NCBI RefSeq assembly: GCF_000426505.1
Contig: NZ_AUFM01000011.1
Coordinates: 496,001 to 560,000 of the forward strand
DNA length: 64,000 bases
From: Nisaea denitrificans DSM 18348
Lineage (GTDB): Bacteria > Pseudomonadota > Alphaproteobacteria > Thalassobaculales > Thalassobaculaceae
Reading direction: 5' to 3'
Shown: piece after piece, positions 47,500 to 55,903 of the stretch
Layout: every line of letters starts with the position of its first letter
Numbering within the stretch: position 1 is the stretch's first letter
The notes under the pieces: generated by a model
Told to the model about the DNA's origin: nothing
Databases searched by the model: none
The model's input: the letters and a program-made list of their open reading frames with translations, nothing else
Translations under genes and position numbers: made by a program

Positions 47500-49193
47500 T
47501 TCAGGTCTCCCGGGAAAAATTTCATCACTGATCGGATCGGATTGGGTGCTGCCTGGCCGAGGCCGCAAATGGAGGCGTCCGCCATGACCGCGCTGAGTTC
47601 TTCAAGGAGGTCCGTGTCCCAGCTCGGCTGTTGCATCAGCTGGACGGCCTTCTCGGTGCCGTTGCGGCAGGGCGTGCACTGGCCGCAGCTTTCATCCTCG
47701 AAGAATTTCAGGAGGTTGAGCGCCACGTCCTTCATGTCGTCCTTGTCGGAAAGGATGACGACTGCATGGGAGCCGACGAAGGAACCGTGTTTCTCCAGTT
47801 GGCCGAAATCTAGCGGGATGTCGGCCATATCTTTCGGCAGGATGCCGCCGGACGGGCCGCCGGGCAGGTAGCCCTTGAAGCTGTGTCCGTCGGCCATGCC
47901 GCCGGAATGGTCCTCGATCAGCTCGCGTGCGGTGGTGCCGGCCGGAACCAGCTTCACGCCCGGGTTCTTCACCCGGCCGGAAACGGAATAGCTGCGTAGC
48001 CCCTTGCAGTCGTTCTTTCCCTGGTCCGCGAACCACTTGGCGCCGTTCTTCAGGATCTCGGGCACCCAGTAGAGCGTCTCGATATTATTTACCAGCGTCG
48101 GTCGGCCGAAAATGCCGTTGACCGAGACATAAGGCGGGCGGTGGCGTGGCAAGCCGCGTTTGCCCTCGATGGATTCGATCATTGCGGACTCTTCGCCGCA
48201 GATATAGGCGCCTGCGCCGCGTCGCAGAGTGATCTTGGTGTGTTTGGCGAGGCCCGCCGCCTCGACCGCGGCGATCTCCTTCAGAAGGATTTCGCGGGCA
48301 GCCGGATACTCGTCGCGAAGATATATAAAGACCTCTTCAGCCTCGACCACCCAGGCGCCGATCAGCATGCCTTCGAGGAACTGATGCGGGTTGCTTTCAA
48401 GAAACATCCTGTCCTTGAAGGTGCCGGGCTCGCCCTCGTCACCGTTGACGGCCATCAGGCGAGGACCTTCTTCGGCGCGCACGAAACTCCATTTCCGCCC
48501 GGTCGGGAAACCGGCGCCGCCCAGGCCACGCAGCCCACCGTCGGAAAGAGTCCCGATCACATCTTCGACAGTTCGCCTGCCGGATGTGCAGGTCTCCAGC
48601 GCGGCATAACCGCCATCCTGGCGATAGGCGTCGAAAGCCTTGAATTCCGGGATGTGCGGGTGCAGGTCACCGCTTTTGGCGACTTCAAATGCTTTTTCGG
48701 TCGTGCAGTTATCGACATGCCGGTGCCCGACTTCGGCAACCGGTGCGAGATCGCAGCGGCCCATGCAGGGCGCGCGCAGCACGCGAATGTCGGCATCAGC
48801 GTTAGCTTCAAGTTCTGAGATGAGTTGCTCAGCGCCTGCAAGGGCACAGCTCAGGGACTCACAGACCCGGATGGTAACAGGGGCAGGGCGCTCCTCGCCG
48901 TCGCGGACGATATCGAAATGCGCATAGAAGGACGCGACTTCGTAGATCTCCGACATGGGAATGCGCATCTCTGCGGCCAGTGCGTGCAGCAGGCCGGCGG
49001 GCAGGCATCCCTCACTGTCTTGTATCAGATGCAGATGCTCGATCAGCAGATCACGACGGCGTGGAAGGTCGCCGAGGATTGCCCGGACACGGTCCCGGTC
49101 GTCTTCTTCGAGGAACCGCCCTTTAGGCAGTGACGGGGCTTTACGTCGGCCCGAACCGGGATGGATCTTTTTCCCGACTTTCATCTGATTCAT
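47496..49193 (-). CDS. fdhB: NAD-linked formate dehydrogenase beta subunit (NuoE-NuoF fusion)
   Basis: Diaphorase subunit passing electrons from formate oxidation to NAD+. Residues ~30-180 are a NuoE/FdsG-like thioredoxin-fold [2Fe-2S] domain (CESLSCALAG and CMGRCD). Residues ~200-565 are NuoF/FdsB-like: NADH/FMN binding in GLRGLGGAGFPTGRKWSF and NGDEGEPGTFKDR, and a C-terminal [4Fe-4S] motif in SCGQCTPCRNGT. At 565 residues it matches the fused beta subunit of FDH1-type formate dehydrogenases rather than the separate FdsG and FdsB. It is the first gene of the fdhB-fdhA-usp unit. No fdhD sulfurtransferase gene is adjacent. Confidence 0.93.
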   Translation of the reverse strand: MNQMKVGKKIHPGSGRRKAPSLPKGRFLEEDDRDRVRAILGDLPRRRDLLIEHLHLIQDSEGCLPAGLLHALAAEMRIPMSEIYEVASFYAHFDIVRDGEERPAPVTIRVCESLSCALAGAEQLISELEANADADIRVLRAPCMGRCDLAPVAEVGHRHVDNCTTEKAFEVAKSGDLHPHIPEFKAFDAYRQDGGYAALETCTSGRRTVEDVIGTLSDGGLRGLGGAGFPTGRKWSFVRAEEGPRLMAVNGDEGEPGTFKDRMFLESNPHQFLEGMLIGAWVVEAEEVFIYLRDEYPAAREILLKEIAAVEAAGLAKHTKITLRRGAGAYICGEESAMIESIEGKRGLPRHRPPYVSVNGIFGRPTLVNNIETLYWVPEILKNGAKWFADQGKNDCKGLRSYSVSGRVKNPGVKLVPAGTTARELIEDHSGGMADGHSFKGYLPGGPSGGILPKDMADIPLDFGQLEKHGSFVGSHAVVILSDKDDMKDVALNLLKFFEDESCGQCTPCRNGTEKAVQLMQQPSWDTDLLEELSAVMADASICGLGQAAPNPIRSVMKFFPGDLK

Positions 49194-49517
49194 GGTCTTT
49201 GCGGCCTTCTTGTTGCTTCCTCGGCATATCCCGGACCCTTTTGACAGAATCCTGAGTCTCTCCCAATCGCGTCCTGTTGAACGCTATCGGCCAGTTCTTG
49301 TTCTGCTTCGCCCGTGCGCGTCATCATTTCGCTTCTGTGCGTCGCCTTTTATTCGTTGCGTGCTTTTCGCACGTCTTGTTCGCCTTGGGCCGCCCCAGAG
49401 GCGGTATTTTCATTCTCGTCGATCCGGTCTTGAGCCGGAAATCGCCAAACAATCGAATAACCTTACCCTTTAGTGTGCTTTCGTTTCGCTCGTACAGGCA
49501 GCTCATTATGTATTGGC

Positions 49518-49530
49518 ATCTTGTATACCA
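49518..49530. promoter_or_regulatory. GTATAC-centred operator-like site 1 (ATCTTGTATACCA)
   Basis: Thirteen bases that recur in inverted orientation at 49660-49672. The core TTGTATACCA resembles the TNGTATACNA sites of FadR-subfamily GntR regulators. The regulator is not encoded in the neighbourhood. Confidence 0.4.
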
Positions 49531-49659
49531 TAGTCCCGTGGCGTCTGGCTGTCGAGTGCCAGAGAGTGGCATGTCGCCGAAAACATTCAATAAATCTGCG
49601 GCGTTTTACAAGTGCTTTACCGCATAGCGTGCCCGGCTGACTCCGGGCGCAAGAGAAAC

Positions 49660-49672
49660 TGGTATACAAGAT
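49660..49672. promoter_or_regulatory. GTATAC-centred operator-like site 2 (TGGTATACAAGAT)
   Basis: Exact reverse complement of site 1, with a 129-base interval between the two. It lies 129 bases before tctC, close enough to affect its promoter. Confidence 0.45.
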
Positions 49673-49681
49673 ACTTGGGCT

Positions 49682-49691
49682 TGGTATACCA
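49682..49691. promoter_or_regulatory. GTATAC-centred operator-like site 3 (TGGTATACCA)
   Basis: A perfect ten-base palindrome, centred about two helical turns (22 bases) from site 2. Two such sites in phase suggest cooperative binding of a dimeric repressor. Confidence 0.5.
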
Positions 49692-49708
49692 TTTTCATGC
49701 CATGAAAA
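49692..49708. promoter_or_regulatory. Inverted repeat TTTTCATG-C-CATGAAAA adjoining site 3
   Basis: A perfect eight-base inverted repeat around one central base, directly next to the third GTATAC site. It could be a second regulator's operator or part of a composite site upstream of tctC. Confidence 0.35.
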
Positions 49709-49801
49709 GTTGTTGGTCCTTGCTGAAAAGCCGGACTACGCTTTGGCGACGGACAAAAATAAAAAAATTAATTTGTCCGGAAACAACAAGGGAGGAATTC
49801 A

Positions 49802-50773
49802 ATGAAAATCTCAAGACGCTGTCTTATGGGCTTGGCTGTTTTTGCCGGTCTGGGACTCGCCGTAAATGCGTCGGCACAGGCATTCGAACCGGTAAAACCG
49901 GTCGATTTCATTATCATGGCTGGTAAGGGCGGTGGCGCCGATAAGATGGCCCGTCTGATGCAGACCATTGTTGAAAAGCATAAAATGGCCTCCAAGCCAT
50001 TGATTCCGATTAATAAGCCGGGTGGCTCGGGCGCTGAAGCCCTTGTGCATGTACAGAATGCCAAGGATCAGGACCACACCATCATGGTGACCCTGAACAG
50101 CTTCTACACGACTCCGATGCGTCAGCCGGGTCTTGGCGTCGACTCCATGAAATTCGCACCGGTTGCGCGGATGGCGGAAGACACCTTCCTTCTCTGGGTC
50201 CACAAGGATTCAGGCCTCACCAGCTTTGAACAGTGGGTCGACCATGTGAAGAGCGTCGGCGATCAGTGGGTCATGGGCGGTACCGGCAAGTTGCAGGAAG
50301 ACCAGCTCATCACGGATTTCCTGAACTCCAATTTCGACCTCAAGATGAAGTACGTGCCTTACAAGGGCGGCGGCACGGTGGCCAAGCAGGTTGCCGGCAA
50401 GCACATCAATTCCTCGGTGAACAACCCGTCGGAAATCGAAGGCTTCTACAATGCCGGCGTTGCTATCCCGCTGGTGGCCTTCACCAAGGAGCGTCTGGAT
50501 AAGTTCCCGAACGCCCCGACCATGATCGAAAAAGGCCAGGACTTTGCCTACTACATGCAGCGGAGCGTCGTCGGTGCGCCGGGCATGTCCGCGGACGCAC
50601 AGGCCTACTATACCTCGCTGTTCAAGAAGGTCTTCGACAGCAAGGAATGGCAGGATTATCGCGCGAGCAAGAGCCTCTATGGCGACTTCCTGTCTGGAGC
50701 CGAGCTTCAGGCTTACTGGAAGGTCAACAACGAGACGCATCGCAAGATGCTGGCCAAGGCCGGCGCTTCCTGA
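49802..50773 (+). CDS. tctC: Tripartite tricarboxylate transporter substrate-binding protein (TctC/Bug family)
   Basis: Periplasmic receptor of a TTT-type secondary transporter. A Sec signal peptide (MKISRRCLMGLAVFAGLGL, cleavage near SAQA) precedes the two-lobed binding fold. Family-like stretches are PVDFIIMAGKGGGADKMAR, INKPGGSGAEAL and VPYKGGGTVAKQVAGKHI. The ligand, usually a di- or tricarboxylate or aromatic acid, cannot be read from sequence. A strong GGGAGGA site precedes the ATG. A hairpin separates it from the membrane subunit genes, which fits higher expression of the binding protein. Confidence 0.92.
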   Translation: MKISRRCLMGLAVFAGLGLAVNASAQAFEPVKPVDFIIMAGKGGGADKMARLMQTIVEKHKMASKPLIPINKPGGSGAEALVHVQNAKDQDHTIMVTLNSFYTTPMRQPGLGVDSMKFAPVARMAEDTFLLWVHKDSGLTSFEQWVDHVKSVGDQWVMGGTGKLQEDQLITDFLNSNFDLKMKYVPYKGGGTVAKQVAGKHINSSVNNPSEIEGFYNAGVAIPLVAFTKERLDKFPNAPTMIEKGQDFAYYMQRSVVGAPGMSADAQAYYTSLFKKVFDSKEWQDYRASKSLYGDFLSGAELQAYWKVNNETHRKMLAKAGAS

Positions 50774-50786
50774 TTGCAAATCTCAG

Positions 50787-50816
50787 CACTCCCGGAGCCT
50801 GAGCGCTCCGGGGGTG
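50787..50816. terminator. Intra-operon hairpin between tctC and tctB
   Basis: CACTCCCGGAGC and GCTCCGGGGGTG form a 12-base stem (one G-T pair) around a six-base loop. Only a weak T-rich tract follows. Such hairpins after a binding-protein gene usually limit read-through and protect the upstream mRNA. Confidence 0.6.
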
Positions 50817-50882
50817 TGATTTGAGGGGTTTTGAATCCCGTCTCTTTTTCTATTCATGATCGAATGAGGAAGGTCGCCGCAC

Positions 50883-51380
50883 ATGCGCCGCGCGGAACTG
50901 GTCACGGCTGTCTTGTTGGCAGCATTTTCCATCTACCTGATGTGGAAGAGTGCCGAGCTGAATATCGGCTGGGTGAAACATGAGGGTCCCGGAGGCGGTG
51001 CTTGGCCGTTCTGGCTGGCCGCCATCATGTTGATCTGTAACATCTGGACAATCGTGAACTGGGTTCGCCGGGCGACTCCTCAGTCCCGTTCCCAGGATCA
51101 ATTCATGGATGCTCACGCGATCCGGATGTTGCTGCTGGTTGGAGGCAGTGTGGTCGCTCTGGTGGCAATGGTTCATGTAATCGGTGTCTACGGGGCCGTG
51201 CCCATATTCATGCTGTTCTATCTGAGAGTCCTCGGACGACATGGCTGGGTGCCGACGCTGGTGATCTCCGGGACTGCGCCGGTTGTGATTTTCTTTTTCT
51301 TCGACGTCGCCATGCGGATCGTGCTGCCCAAGGGATACTTGGAGCCGCTGTTTTATCCGCTCTACGACATCTTCCTTTAG
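50883..51380 (+). CDS. tctB: Tripartite tricarboxylate transporter small membrane subunit TctB
   Basis: Small four-helix membrane subunit (165 residues) of the TTT transporter. Hydrophobic segments lie at about residues 5-20, 42-60, 80-105 and 118-145. Sequence conservation is low in this family; the assignment rests on length, topology and position between tctC and tctA. Confidence 0.88.
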   Translation: MRRAELVTAVLLAAFSIYLMWKSAELNIGWVKHEGPGGGAWPFWLAAIMLICNIWTIVNWVRRATPQSRSQDQFMDAHAIRMLLLVGGSVVALVAMVHVIGVYGAVPIFMLFYLRVLGRHGWVPTLVISGTAPVVIFFFFDVAMRIVLPKGYLEPLFYPLYDIFL

Positions 51381-51405
51381 ACGACCGGCCTGGGGAAATT
51401 AGGTT

Positions 51406-52923
51406 ATGGATATCATTCAGCATCTTCTGGGCGGCTTTCTGATCGCCTTCGAGCCGCTTAATCTCGGGCTGGTCGTCGTCGGTGTGACTGTCGGACTGTT
51501 TATCGGTGCGATGCCGGGCCTGGGATCGGTCAACGGCGTAGCGATCCTCTTGCCGCTGACCTTTCTTGTGCCGCCGACCTCAGCCATCATCTTTTTGGCC
51601 GCGATCTATTACGGCGCCATGTACGGCGGGGCTATCAGTTCGATCATGCTCGGAATTCCGGGGGCATCGACAGCGGTTGCGACAACCTTCGACGGGCGAC
51701 CGCTTGCTCTGAAGGGGCTTGCCGACAAGGCCCTGATCGCGGCGGCGGTGGCATCCTTCTTCGGCGGCACCATCTCCATCATTCTGTTCACCGGTTTTGC
51801 GCCGGCGCTGGCCAGTGTGGCGCTTGATTTCGGTGATCAGGAAATCTTCGCGCTTATGTTGCTGGCATTCGCGACCTTTGTCGGACTTGGTGGTGATGAT
51901 ATCGCCAAGACCGTCTTCTCTATCTGTATCGGCCTGGTGTTCAGTGCGGTTGGCATGGACATCATCAGCGGGACGCCGCGACTGGTTTTCTTCGACATTA
52001 TCGGCTTCCTGCACGGCATCAACTTCCTGGTGCTGGCGATTGGCGTCTACGGTATTGGCGAGATGCTCTGGACCATCGATTCCACGCGCGGGAACCCGAT
52101 GATGTCCAAGGTGGAGGTTTCGGCTTCCCGAACGGTTTCTCACCTGAAAGATGTCTTGAAGGAGTGGAAGCCGGCCTGGATCGGCTCGCTACTCGGTTTC
52201 TTTGTCGGCATCCTGCCGGCAGCGGGCGCGACACCGGGCGCGCTGATGGCCTATGGCATCTCGAAGATGACCTCGAAGACCCCGGAGAATTACGGCAAGG
52301 GGGATGTTGGCGGCGTGATTGCGCCGGAGGCGGCGAACAATGCCGCTTCGACAGGCGCGATGCTGCCCATGCTGACGCTTGGAATTCCGGGCTCTCCAAC
52401 CACTGCGATCCTGCTCGGCGGGATGGTGATCTGGGGGCTTGTGCCCGGCCCGATGATGTTCATTGAACAGTCGGATTTCGTCTGGGGCCTGACCGCAAGT
52501 CTCTATGCCGCGAATTTCTTCGCGGTGATCATCAACATTCTCTTCATCCCGGTCTTCCTCTATGTACTGAAGATGCCGTTCACCGTGCTGGCGCCGATCA
52601 TTTTCGTGCTCTGCCTTGTTGGCGGCTACGCGCCGACCGAGGACATGCACGATGTCTGGCTCATGGTAATCTTCGGTTTCGGAGCCTATGCGCTCCGCAA
52701 GCTGGATTATCCGCTGGCGCCGGCAGTGCTTGCCATCGTGCTTGGCCCGATCGCCGAGCCGGCCCTTCGCCAGAGCCTGATCATTTCCGGCGGAGATGCG
52801 ACGGTGTTCTTCACCCGGCCGATTGCAGGGCCGATCACGATGATCGCGATTGTTCTGTTGCTGTTGCCGCTGGTGCAGGTTTACCGGAAAAAACGCAAGC
52901 AGGCGAAAAACGCCGAGGTCTGA
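51406..52923 (+). CDS. tctA: Tripartite tricarboxylate transporter large membrane subunit TctA
   Basis: Large permease subunit (505 residues, about 11-12 helices). Family signatures are GAMPGLGSVNGVAILLPLTF near residue 36 and YGAMYGGAISSIMLGIPG near residue 66; a repeat of the LGIPGSPTTAILLGG type appears near residue 325, as expected from the internal duplication. Transport is driven by an ion gradient. A strong terminator follows 30 bases after the stop. Confidence 0.96.
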   Translation: MDIIQHLLGGFLIAFEPLNLGLVVVGVTVGLFIGAMPGLGSVNGVAILLPLTFLVPPTSAIIFLAAIYYGAMYGGAISSIMLGIPGASTAVATTFDGRPLALKGLADKALIAAAVASFFGGTISIILFTGFAPALASVALDFGDQEIFALMLLAFATFVGLGGDDIAKTVFSICIGLVFSAVGMDIISGTPRLVFFDIIGFLHGINFLVLAIGVYGIGEMLWTIDSTRGNPMMSKVEVSASRTVSHLKDVLKEWKPAWIGSLLGFFVGILPAAGATPGALMAYGISKMTSKTPENYGKGDVGGVIAPEAANNAASTGAMLPMLTLGIPGSPTTAILLGGMVIWGLVPGPMMFIEQSDFVWGLTASLYAANFFAVIINILFIPVFLYVLKMPFTVLAPIIFVLCLVGGYAPTEDMHDVWLMVIFGFGAYALRKLDYPLAPAVLAIVLGPIAEPALRQSLIISGGDATVFFTRPIAGPITMIAIVLLLLPLVQVYRKKRKQAKNAEV

Positions 52924-52953
52924 CTTCGCGAAAACGCTCATCGTCGAAACAAG

Positions 52954-52985
52954 AAAGGGCGGCCGTTGAGGCCGCCCTTTTTCAT
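52954..52985. terminator. Bidirectional terminator after tctA
   Basis: AAAGGGCGGCC, loop GTTGA, GGCCGCCCTTT followed by TTC: an 11-base perfect stem with A and T tracts on either side. It serves tctA on the plus strand and the converging hydrolase gene on the minus strand. Confidence 0.9.
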
Positions 52986-53003
52986 TCAGCAGAGAGGTCT
53001 GTC

Positions 53004-53690
53004 TCAGACCACGTTCACGACCAGATCACCAACGCCTTCGACATGGCCATGCATGACATCGCCGCGCACGACGGGGCCAACGCCGGCGGGCGTGCCGGAC
53101 ATGATGATGTCACCCGGGACAAGTGTGAAAAGGCCGGAAAGGTAGGAGATCATTTCCGGGACTTTCCAGAGCATCTGGTTCAGATCGCCTTCCTGGCGCA
53201 ACTCGCCATTGACCTTGAGCCAGACGGCACCGTTTTCCGGGTGACCGATGTCGGAGGCGGGGACAATCTCGCCGCACGGGGCGGACATCTCGAACGCCTT
53301 GCCGATTTCCCACGGCCGACCGAGCTTCTTCATCTGGCCCTGCAGATCGCGCCGGGTCATGTCGAGAGACACTGCGTAGCCATAGACACACTCAAGTGCG
53401 TCTTCGACCGGAATGTCGGTTCCGCCCTTCTTCAGCGCGACGACCATTTCGATTTCATGGTGCACGTCGTTGGACTGGGGCGGATAGGGGAACTTCAGGT
53501 CCGGGACGATCAGGTTGTCTGGATTCTTCTGGAAGAAGAACGGCGGCTCCTTGTCCGGATCGTGGCCCATTTCGATGGCATGTTCGGCATAATTGCGCCC
53601 GACGCAATAAACCCGATGCACGGGGAAGCGATCGTCCTGGCCGCGGACGGGCAGGGAGACTGCCGGGGGCGGCGTGAAAACATAGCTCAT
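53004..53690 (-). CDS. Fumarylacetoacetate hydrolase family protein (fumarylpyruvate hydrolase-like)
   Basis: FAH-fold C-C bond hydrolase, 228 residues from the ATG at 53690. Conserved features are RVYCVGRNYAEHAIEMG, the metal-binding HHEIEMVVALKKGG (glutamates), and the closing IMSGTPAGVGPV. The N-terminal part resembles gentisate-pathway fumarylpyruvate hydrolases, but the family includes acylpyruvases and oxaloacetate decarboxylases, so the substrate is open. It converges on the tct operon and may act on a compound imported by it; that link is inference from position. The frame is open to 53765 but only the internal ATG gives the family N terminus. Confidence 0.88.
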   Translation of the reverse strand: MSYVFTPPPAVSLPVRGQDDRFPVHRVYCVGRNYAEHAIEMGHDPDKEPPFFFQKNPDNLIVPDLKFPYPPQSNDVHHEIEMVVALKKGGTDIPVEDALECVYGYAVSLDMTRRDLQGQMKKLGRPWEIGKAFEMSAPCGEIVPASDIGHPENGAVWLKVNGELRQEGDLNQMLWKVPEMISYLSGLFTLVPGDIIMSGTPAGVGPVVRGDVMHGHVEGVGDLVVNVV

Positions 53691-53851
53691 GTCGGACTCC
53701 TTGATGGGAGGTTGGGGCACGTCGCGTCGTCCGCGCTCGCGTGCCTGTGAACAACAGCGATACATATCGGACAGGGAAATGGGCGCGTCCAGTCCTATAT
53801 TCGACCAGCTTTCTTCGTCATTTCGACGGGGTCTCCGGAGAGGTTAAGTGC

Positions 53852-54868
53852 ATGCGGCTTGCAACTATTCTGATTACGTCTGTCATGGCAATGGCGGCGA
53901 TGTCCGTATCGGCAGCGGAACTGTCGTTCCGCAAACTGGATCTGACAGCGCCCGGCGGCAGGCTCATGAATGTGGCTGGTCGCGTTCTCGCGCTGGCCGA
54001 GAATGGAGCGATGTTTGAAGTGACCGGTGACGGGCAGGTTATCGAGAGATCTGGTCCGGTGCGGCTGCCAGAGCCCGAGCCGCTGCCGTATCCCCTCGTG
54101 AAGGACGGCCGGGTTGCGATCAGTCCGGATGGCCTGATCAGGGCCTGGTACACAGGTGAAACGGAAAGTTATGGCCATGGCGCTCTAGGCGATCCGGTGG
54201 AAGCGCTGAGCCTGGTGGTGCAGGAGAAGGGCGGCAAGCCCGCGATTTTTACGGTGATAGAGGACGAAGTGTTCGAGGATCTTGAGCCCCGGATTGTCGA
54301 TCTCGATCGCGCACTGTCCGGGAGGCCGGAAATCGTGGCCATCACGGCATCATCGACCGGTGGCGCCGGGATTGCGGTGTTCGGTCTTGGCAGGAACAGC
54401 GACGGCGATCCCGCACTGCTGCGGCTGGCCAACTCCGCAAGGATTGGTGCGCCGTATCGCTGGCTGAATATCGCGGGCATTGCGGATTTCGATGGCGACG
54501 GTTTTACCGAGATCGCCTATGTCGACCGCCCGCATATCCGCGGCGAGCTGGTTTTTTCGGAATGGCGCGTTGGCCGCCTCAGAGAGCAGGCGCGGGAAGG
54601 CGGTTATGCCAACCATCATGGCGGCTCGACGGTTCAGGACCTTTCGGAAGTCGCCGATGTAGACGGTGACGGCACTCCCGATCTTATCCTGCCCGTGCGA
54701 GGATATGGCGCGATTGCCGCCGTAGCGCTCACGCCAGATGGGGTGCGCAGGATCGCCGAGGTGGTGCTTCCATCAGCACCCCGGTCCCGCATCATCGCGA
54801 CGAGTACGCAGAGCGCAGTCTATCTCGACAGAGACGGCACGCTTCACGAAATGCGCTGGGCGCCCTAA
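53852..54868 (+). CDS. Exported FG-GAP/VCBS-like repeat protein
   Basis: A 338-residue protein with a Sec signal peptide (MRLATILITSVMAMAAMSVS, cleavage near SAAE). The mature part resembles a beta-propeller with integrin-like calcium loops: DFDGDGFTE near residue 212 and DVDGDGTPD near residue 269. Repeats are degenerate elsewhere. Function is unknown. The start at 53852 is chosen because it gives a signal peptide; the open frame to 53741 does not. It is followed by a converging hydrolase gene. Confidence 0.7.
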   Translation: MRLATILITSVMAMAAMSVSAAELSFRKLDLTAPGGRLMNVAGRVLALAENGAMFEVTGDGQVIERSGPVRLPEPEPLPYPLVKDGRVAISPDGLIRAWYTGETESYGHGALGDPVEALSLVVQEKGGKPAIFTVIEDEVFEDLEPRIVDLDRALSGRPEIVAITASSTGGAGIAVFGLGRNSDGDPALLRLANSARIGAPYRWLNIAGIADFDGDGFTEIAYVDRPHIRGELVFSEWRVGRLREQAREGGYANHHGGSTVQDLSEVADVDGDGTPDLILPVRGYGAIAAVALTPDGVRRIAEVVLPSAPRSRIIATSTQSAVYLDRDGTLHEMRWAP

Positions 54869-54882
54869 TTAAGCCTGCCGGG

Positions 54883-55677
54883 TCAGGTAAACCCGTTCTC
54901 CTTGAAGAAACGGTTCATGGCATCGGCCAGAAAATCCGGTTGCTCAAGGCTTGGGATGTGGCCCGCGTCGGGAACTTCGACGTAGGACGCGTTTTTCATG
55001 GCATCGGCCATAGCCTTGACGAGTGCAGGCGGCGTCGCACCGTCTTCCGCACCGCAGAGCACCAAAGTCGGAACGGTCAACGAGAGAGTGGCTTCGGTCA
55101 GGTCCGCGTCACGGATTGCCGCGCAGCAGCCGAGATAGCCAGCCTGTGTGGTTCGGGCGAGCAAATTGCGCCATCCTGCCGTAGCGGCCGGATTGTTTTT
55201 CCGGAAATCGGCCGAGAACCAGCGCTCCATGACGCCATCGGCAATACTCTCGAGGCCGTTTGTCGTGATCGCATCGATGCGCTCCTGCCAAAGAGCGGCT
55301 TCGCCGATTTTCGGAGCGGTATCCATGCAAACGAGGACATCGACCTGCTTAGGATAACGGGCCGCGAAGTCTTGGGCGATCATGCCGCCGATGGAGACGC
55401 CACCGAGCAGAAAATGATCAAGCCCTACATGATCCACGATGGCTTTCAGGTCGGAGCTCAGATCCTGAATGGAATAGGGCGGCTCGGACATGTCCGTCAG
55501 ACCATGACCGCGCTTGTCGTACCGGACAATCCGTCCGATCCCTTCCAGCTTTGGCAGCAGCGGGTCCCAGATCCGGAAATCTGTACCGAGAGAATTGGCG
55601 AGAACCAGTGTTGGGCCGGTCCCGATTGTCCGGTCGGAATAGTGAAATGTTCGTGATCCAGCTTTGAAGAATGCCAT
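54883..55677 (-). CDS. pcaD: 3-oxoadipate enol-lactonase-like alpha/beta hydrolase
   Basis: Alpha/beta hydrolase of 264 residues resembling PcaD, which opens 3-oxoadipate enol-lactone in the beta-ketoadipate pathway. The nucleophile elbow is GGVSIGGMIAQ with the serine near residue 96, the acid is probably in CGAEDGATPP, and the histidine is in DAGHIPSLEQP near residue 243. No other protocatechuate-pathway genes are adjacent, so the exact lactone is uncertain. The 226 bases upstream hold no gene and separate it from the divergent metallo-hydrolase. Confidence 0.82.
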   Translation of the reverse strand: MAFFKAGSRTFHYSDRTIGTGPTLVLANSLGTDFRIWDPLLPKLEGIGRIVRYDKRGHGLTDMSEPPYSIQDLSSDLKAIVDHVGLDHFLLGGVSIGGMIAQDFAARYPKQVDVLVCMDTAPKIGEAALWQERIDAITTNGLESIADGVMERWFSADFRKNNPAATAGWRNLLARTTQAGYLGCCAAIRDADLTEATLSLTVPTLVLCGAEDGATPPALVKAMADAMKNASYVEVPDAGHIPSLEQPDFLADAMNRFFKENGFT

Positions 55678-55903
55678 TTTATGTCCTCGCCCAGGTTCTC
55701 TTCTGCACGGGTTTTGTACCCTTAACTTGCGGAAATTCCATCCTAATTAAGTTCTGCGCGGCAAGCCGTCCTGCAATTGGCGTGGGACGGGCGAGGAGAA
55801 GCTAGGTGAGCGGTCTGTTTTTCTGACAATGCCCATCTTTTCTGCATCCCCTGCTGCGCTACTTCCAAGGCATTAGATTTCGTTCGGTCGAGGGAGGATC
55901 CAG

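Larger units (their letters stand above)
49194..49801. other. 608-base intergenic region between fdhB and tctC
   Basis: No convincing gene. Short open frames exist on both strands but lack family features and ribosome-binding sites. The right half is AT-richer and contains three GTATAC-centred sites and a further dyad (separate entries). It must hold divergent promoters for the formate dehydrogenase and the transporter operons. Confidence 0.6.

Noticed and set aside
46069-47871. 600-codon plus-strand open frame opposite fdhA/fdhB
   Set aside because: It is a mirror frame of two genes with unmistakable iron-sulfur and molybdopterin motifs; its translation has no domain.
49277-49627. 116-codon plus-strand frame in the fdhB-tctC gap
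   Set aside because: No ribosome-binding site, no family features, and an odd composition rich in Phe, Ser, Arg and Cys; I treat the region as noncoding.
49631-49648. GCCCGG-CTGACT-CCGGGC inverted repeat upstream of tctC as a terminator
   Set aside because: A six-base stem without a T-tract between operator-like sites; too weak to call on its own.
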